Below, one piece after another: positions 4,824-7,856 of a stretch of 7,856 bases of DNA. Made by a program: the position numbers and the translations under genes. How positions within the stretch are numbered: position 1 is the first letter of the stretch; each line of letters opens with the position of its first letter. Source of the stretch: Lachnospiraceae bacterium (lineage in GTDB: Bacteria; Bacillota_A; Clostridia; Lachnospirales; Lachnospiraceae); NCBI GenBank assembly GCA_017958935.1, contig JAGDBR010000406.1, positions 1-7,856 of the forward strand, in the 5' to 3' direction. The notes under the pieces were generated by a model. That model ran no database searches, was not told the DNA's origin, and was given only the letters and a program-made list of their open reading frames with translations.

Positions 4824-6083
4824 ATGATCATTACCGAATTCAGACACCTCTCCCATGACGGAAGCGACTGGACCGAAGCGTTCGAAGCCGCTGTCGCCGA
4901 ACTTGCCGCGAACGGCGGCGGCGTCCTCTCCGTCCCGCCCGGCGTGTATCCGACCGGCTCGATCAGGCTCGAGAGCTACATCACGCTGGAGCTGCAGAAC
5001 GGCGCGCTGCTGAAGTTCATCGACGACGAGGACCACTATCCGCTCGAATGGCTGCAGGAAGACGGCATCCCGGGCTACGTGCACCGGGCCTGCATCTTCG
5101 CGCGCAACGCCGAGCACGTCCGCGTCACGGGCGACGGCACGATGGACGGCCAGGGCGCGTTCTGGTGGAAGAATTTCAAGGCAAAGACGCTGAAGCATCC
5201 GCGTCCGAAGTCCATCTGCTTCGCTTACTGCAAGGACGTCAAGATCGAAGGCATCACGATCCTGAATTCGCCTTACTGGACGGTCCATCCGTTCCATTCC
5301 GAAAAGGTCACGGTCCAGGGCATCTCGATCAAGAACCCCTGGGATTCGCCGAACACCGACGGCATCAACCCCGAGTGCTGCCGGGACGTCAAGATCGTCA
5401 ACTGCACGGTCGACGTCGGCGACGACTGCATCACGCTGAAGTCGGCGACCGAAGATTCCGAGAACCTGGAGCCCTGCGAGCGCATCATCGTCTCCGGCTG
5501 CCACCTGCTGCACGGCCACGGCGGCATCGTGCTCGGCAGCGAGATGAGCGGCGGCGTCCGGAACGTCGTCGTGAACGGCTGCGTCTTCTACGAGACCGAC
5601 CGCGGCATCCGCCTGAAGACGCGGCGCGGACGCGGCGGCACCGTCGAAGGCCTGCAGGTCTTCAACCTGATCATGGACGGCGTCATGTGCCCGTTCGTCT
5701 TCAACATGTACTACCACTGCGGCCCGGGCGGCGATACCGATTACGTCCGTTCGAAGGATCCGCAGCCCGTCACGGAGAAAACGCCGGCCCTGAAAGACGT
5801 GTCGATCTGCAACGTGTCCATCCGGAATTCCACGGCCTGCGCCGGTTTCTTCTACGGCCTGCCCGAGCGGCCCGTCGAAGGGATCACGCTCCGCGACATC
5901 CGCGTCGAGATGACGCAGGACGGCAAGCCCGACACGCCGGCCATGATGGACGACTGCCCGGTCATGAAGGGCGCGGGCTTCTACATGCGCAACGCGAAGA
6001 ACGTCCGTTTCGAGAACCTGTCGGTCCTGGGACTGCAGGGCGAGCTCGTCGACAAAGACGATTCCGTGGAAGTCCTCATCTGA
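4824..6083 (+). CDS. Glycoside hydrolase family 28, intracellular polygalacturonase-type enzyme
   Basis: This 419-residue right-handed beta-helix enzyme hydrolyses galacturonosyl linkages of pectin. All four GH28 hallmarks are present: NTDG (177-180), GDDC with Asp200 and Asp201, GHG (231-233) and RLK (263-265, the RIK motif). Asp179, Asp200 and Asp201 correspond to the catalytic aspartates, with His232 and Lys265 supporting. Repeated strand-turn units (for example 130-200 and 220-300) fit the beta-helix. The N-terminus, starting MIITEFRHL, has no signal peptide, so the enzyme should be cytoplasmic. It probably acts as an exo-enzyme on short imported oligogalacturonides or related uronides. 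Rhamnogalacturonan or xylogalacturonan oligomers cannot be excluded. It is the last gene of the plus-strand unit and is followed by a strong terminator. Its product, galacturonate, could feed the galactarate genes nearby if oxidised. Confidence 0.9.
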   Translation: MIITEFRHLSHDGSDWTEAFEAAVAELAANGGGVLSVPPGVYPTGSIRLESYITLELQNGALLKFIDDEDHYPLEWLQEDGIPGYVHRACIFARNAEHVRVTGDGTMDGQGAFWWKNFKAKTLKHPRPKSICFAYCKDVKIEGITILNSPYWTVHPFHSEKVTVQGISIKNPWDSPNTDGINPECCRDVKIVNCTVDVGDDCITLKSATEDSENLEPCERIIVSGCHLLHGHGGIVLGSEMSGGVRNVVVNGCVFYETDRGIRLKTRRGRGGTVEGLQVFNLIMDGVMCPFVFNMYYHCGPGGDTDYVRSKDPQPVTEKTPALKDVSICNVSIRNSTACAGFFYGLPERPVEGITLRDIRVEMTQDGKPDTPAMMDDCPVMKGAGFYMRNAKNVRFENLSVLGLQGELVDKDDSVEVLI

Positions 6084-6106
6084 TCCGGAACATCACGGTC
6101 CTCATA

Positions 6107-6141
6107 AAGACACCGCCGCTTGTGACAAGCGGCGGTGTTTT
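6107..6141 (+). terminator. Strong terminator between convergent GH28 and gudD genes
   Basis: A 13-bp perfect GC-rich stem (6110-6122 with 6126-6138) has a 3-base TGA loop. It is extended by a G-T and two A-T pairs and ends in a run of four T (6138-6141). It starts about 25 bases after the GH28 stop. In the other direction the stem is followed by TCTTT, so it may also end the gudD transcript, though less efficiently. The rest of 6084-6177 holds nothing else I can support. Confidence 0.87.
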
Positions 6142-6177
6142 CATGTCATATCCTGTTTTCCGGACGCGTCTCTTCTC

Positions 6178-7512
6178 TTACCGGACGAGGCAGGGTTTCT
6201 TCGGATCGAAGGTCCAGCCCGGGATCAGGTACTGCATGGCGGCGGCGTCGTTCCGCGCGCCCTTTCCGAAGCACTTTTCCATATAGAGGCGGTACGCCTT
6301 CTGAAGCTGTTCCCGGTCGATCTCGACGCCCAGGCCAGGCATCTTCGGAAGATCGATGCAGCCGCCTTCGAACCGGAGCGGCTCCTTCGTCAGACGCTCC
6401 CGGCCTTCCTGCCAGATCCAGTGCGTGTCGATCCCGTTCATCTTCCCCGGGATCGCCGCCGCGCACTGCGTCACCATCGCCAGGGAAATGTCGAAGTGGT
6501 TATTGCTATGGCAGCCCCACATCAGGCCGAAGTCATTGCAAAGCTGGCCGACGCGCACCGAGCCTTCCATCGTCCAGAAATGCGGATCGGCGAGCGGGAT
6601 GTCGACGCACTGCAGCGCGATCGCGTGGCACATCTGGCGCCAGTCGGTATTGATCATGTTCGTCGCGGTCGGCATCATCGCCGCCTTTCTGAACTCTGCC
6701 ATGATCTCCCGTCCGGAAAAACCGTTCTCCGCCCCGCACGGGTCCTCGATGTAGGCGAGGACCTTCTTCAGCGCCGGAGCGGCCTCCAGGGCTTCCTTCA
6801 GGCTCCAGCATCCGTTCGGATCCAAATTGACGCGGGCGTCCGGGAACGCTTCCTTGATCGCCGTGACGGCCTTCACTTCCTCCTGCGGGGAAAGCACGCC
6901 GCCCTTCAGTTTGAAATCCTCGAACCCGTATTTCTCGTGGGTCGCCTTTGCAAGCGCAACGATCGCTTCCGGCGTCAAGGCCTCATTATGGCGCAGCCGG
7001 TACCAGTCGCAGTCGCTGTCTTCTTCCGACTCATACTCCAGATCCGTCTTCTTCCGGTCGCCGACATAGAACAGGTAGCTTAAGAAACGCACGCGCTCCC
7101 TTTGCACGCCGTCGCCCATCAGTGCGGCCGCAGGCACGTCCAGGAGCTTGCCCATGATGTCCAGAAGCGGCGCTTCCACCGCCGTCACGACATGCACTCC
7201 CGTCCGAAGATCGAAGGTCTGCAGCCCGCGGACGTCATCCTTGACGTTTTTATCAAGCCATGCGCGGATCTTGTTCAGCGTTGCCTTGTAATCCACGACT
7301 CTCGTACCGATCACGAGATGCCGGATGTCTTCCAGTGTCTTCGTGATCTTCTCGCCGCCGGGCACTTCTCCGATGCCTTCCGCTCCGTCCGAAGCCGTCA
7401 GCACGACGATGTTTCTCGTAAAATACGGTGCGTGCGCACCGGAGAGATTCAGTTCCATGCAGTCATGTCCGGCTACGGGAAAGATCTCCATTTTCTCGAT
7501 CGTTGGGAACAT
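6178..7512 (-). CDS. gudD: D-glucarate dehydratase GudD
   Basis: This 444-residue enolase-superfamily enzyme (E. coli GudD has 446) dehydrates D-glucarate, and also L-idarate, to 5-keto-4-deoxy-D-glucarate using Mg2+. The N-terminal capping domain carries [13 protein letters not shown] (22-34) and [10 protein letters not shown] (95-104). The barrel has the KxK motif FKLKGG (Lys201, Lys203), Asp231 in LDPNG, EDPCGAE (256-262), TATNM with Asn285, Asp309 in LADPHFW and His335 in GCHSNNH. These match the two base catalysts and metal ligands of the E. coli enzyme with a constant 4-residue offset. The C-terminus, ending [14 protein letters not shown] plus four residues, is also typical, so this is a true GudD rather than the GudX paralogue. 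ATG 7512 was chosen because AAGGAG lies 5 bases upstream; an earlier in-frame start would cross the gap. It follows an MBL-fold gene by 57 bases and is probably in the same transcript. No promoter is seen in that gap. Confidence 0.97.
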   Translation of the reverse strand: MFPTIEKMEIFPVAGHDCMELNLSGAHAPYFTRNIVVLTASDGAEGIGEVPGGEKITKTLEDIRHLVIGTRVVDYKATLNKIRAWLDKNVKDDVRGLQTFDLRTGVHVVTAVEAPLLDIMGKLLDVPAAALMGDGVQRERVRFLSYLFYVGDRKKTDLEYESEEDSDCDWYRLRHNEALTPEAIVALAKATHEKYGFEDFKLKGGVLSPQEEVKAVTAIKEAFPDARVNLDPNGCWSLKEALEAAPALKKVLAYIEDPCGAENGFSGREIMAEFRKAAMMPTATNMINTDWRQMCHAIALQCVDIPLADPHFWTMEGSVRVGQLCNDFGLMWGCHSNNHFDISLAMVTQCAAAIPGKMNGIDTHWIWQEGRERLTKEPLRFEGGCIDLPKMPGLGVEIDREQLQKAYRLYMEKCFGKGARNDAAAMQYLIPGWTFDPKKPCLVR

Positions 7513-7517
7513 AACGT

Positions 7518-7523
7518 CTCCTT
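7518..7523 (-). promoter_or_regulatory. Ribosome binding site deciding the gudD start
   Basis: AAGGAG on the minus strand lies 5 bases upstream of ATG 7512. The alternative start 19 codons earlier would include the intergenic hairpin and touch the upstream stop codon. Homology to E. coli GudD begins just after ATG 7512. Confidence 0.8.
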
Positions 7524-7534
7524 TTCTTCTGCCC

Positions 7535-7555
7535 GGCCCGGTATTATTACGGGCC
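7535..7555 (-). repeat. Intercistronic hairpin before gudD
   Basis: Perfect 6-bp arms GGCCCG (7535-7540) and CGGGCC (7550-7555) flank a 9-base AT-rich loop. On the minus strand no T-run follows, so it is not a standard terminator. It lies between the MBL-fold gene and the gudD ribosome binding site, in the same position as hairpins in two other gene gaps of this window. Confidence 0.5.
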
Positions 7556-7569
7556 TTGGCATTATTCAC

Positions 7570-7856
7570 TCACTTCATCAGCGCACGCACCTGGCGGACG
7601 CGTTCGTCGATGAAATCCGCCCAGACCGTGTCATCCAGATACGGCTGCGTTTCATGTGTATAAGTTCCGGCCCGGTCCAGGATCTCGATCTGGTTCGGAT
7701 GGCTCGGCAGCGCGATGTCCACATGGATCGCCTTGAGTTTTTCCGCATCCTCAAGGAAGCGGTCTCTTAGCGCCGGCGTCAGGTATGCCGATGTCTCATA
7801 GTATCTGTCGTTCATCGTGTTCGCGCCGACGCCGCCGTGCATGGCGACCGTATAGA
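7570..7856 (-). CDS. Metallo-beta-lactamase-fold hydrolase, C-terminal fragment (partial)
   Basis: Only the last 94 or so residues are in the window; the frame stays open to the right edge, so the N-terminal part with the HxHxDH metal motif is not visible. The segment GGVGANTM, a few residues on YYETSAYL, and then IHVDIALPSHPNQ resemble the C-terminal part of MBL-fold enzymes related to the B3-type group. In those, a glycine-rich turn precedes a helix and a strand, and a metal-binding histidine follows at SHP. The gene lies 57 bases upstream of gudD on the same strand and is probably co-transcribed. A lactonase role on glucarolactone-type compounds is conceivable but cannot be shown from this fragment. 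Antibiotic hydrolysis should not be inferred. Confidence 0.68.
   Translation of the reverse strand, partial: YTVAMHGGVGANTMNDRYYETSAYLTPALRDRFLEDAEKLKAIHVDIALPSHPNQIEILDRAGTYTHETQPYLDDTVWADFIDERVRQVRALMK

Noticed and set aside
4761..6286. Open frames antisense to (4761-5717) and out of frame with (5048-6286) the GH28 gene
   Set aside because: Both are compositional shadows of the GH28 gene. The second also runs through the terminator at 6107-6141.
7570..7856. Beta-lactam resistance gene
   Set aside because: Only an MBL-fold C-terminus is visible, in a sugar-acid operon. The fold is shared by many unrelated hydrolases.

Overview
The window is a sugar-acid (aldarate/uronate) catabolism locus. 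It contains seven protein genes, two of them cut by the window edges, and one tRNA gene. The genes are G+C-rich, while the promoters between them are AT-rich. Strong AGGAGG-type ribosome binding sites, sigma-70-type promoters and U-tract terminators point to a G+C-rich member of the Bacillota, probably a clostridial gut or rumen bacterium. This placement is an inference; no taxonomic marker beyond one tRNA is present.

Layout. (1) Positions 3753 down to 1, minus strand: a metal-dependent amidohydrolase, tartronate semialdehyde reductase (garR), a DapA/NanA-family lyase, and galactarate dehydratase (garD, which runs off the left edge). The last three are tightly packed, with a 4-base overlap and a 4-base gap. 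(2) Positions 3772-3850: a control region with two divergent promoters whose -35 boxes lie on the same 7 bp. One faces the minus operon and the other faces a tRNA-Gly(CCC) gene at 3851-3921. (3) Positions 3927-6141, plus strand: a terminator just after the tRNA, then a xylose-isomerase-like TIM-barrel protein, a GH28 pectin-type glycosidase without a signal peptide, and a strong terminator. (4) Positions 7856 down to 6178, minus strand: the C-terminal end of a metallo-beta-lactamase-fold protein, then glucarate dehydratase (gudD), which converges on the GH28 gene.

How the genes fit together. GarD and GudD both make 5-keto-4-deoxy-D-glucarate from galactarate and D-glucarate. The DapA-family protein sits where an HpaI-type GarL aldolase would be expected. 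It most likely cleaves that intermediate to pyruvate and tartronate semialdehyde, which GarR reduces to D-glycerate. The cytoplasmic GH28 enzyme would release galacturonate from imported pectin oligomers. The amidohydrolase and the MBL-fold protein could be lactonases or other accessory hydrolases, which would link uronate oxidation to the aldarate pathway, but neither is proven. No uronate dehydrogenase, transporter, regulator or glycerate kinase is visible here.

The most notable non-coding points are the shared -35 element, a tRNA terminator placed directly against the ribosome binding site of the next gene, unusual bases in the tRNA-Gly core, and GC-rich hairpins without U-tracts in three gene-gene gaps. 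There is no mobile element, CRISPR array or riboswitch that I can support.
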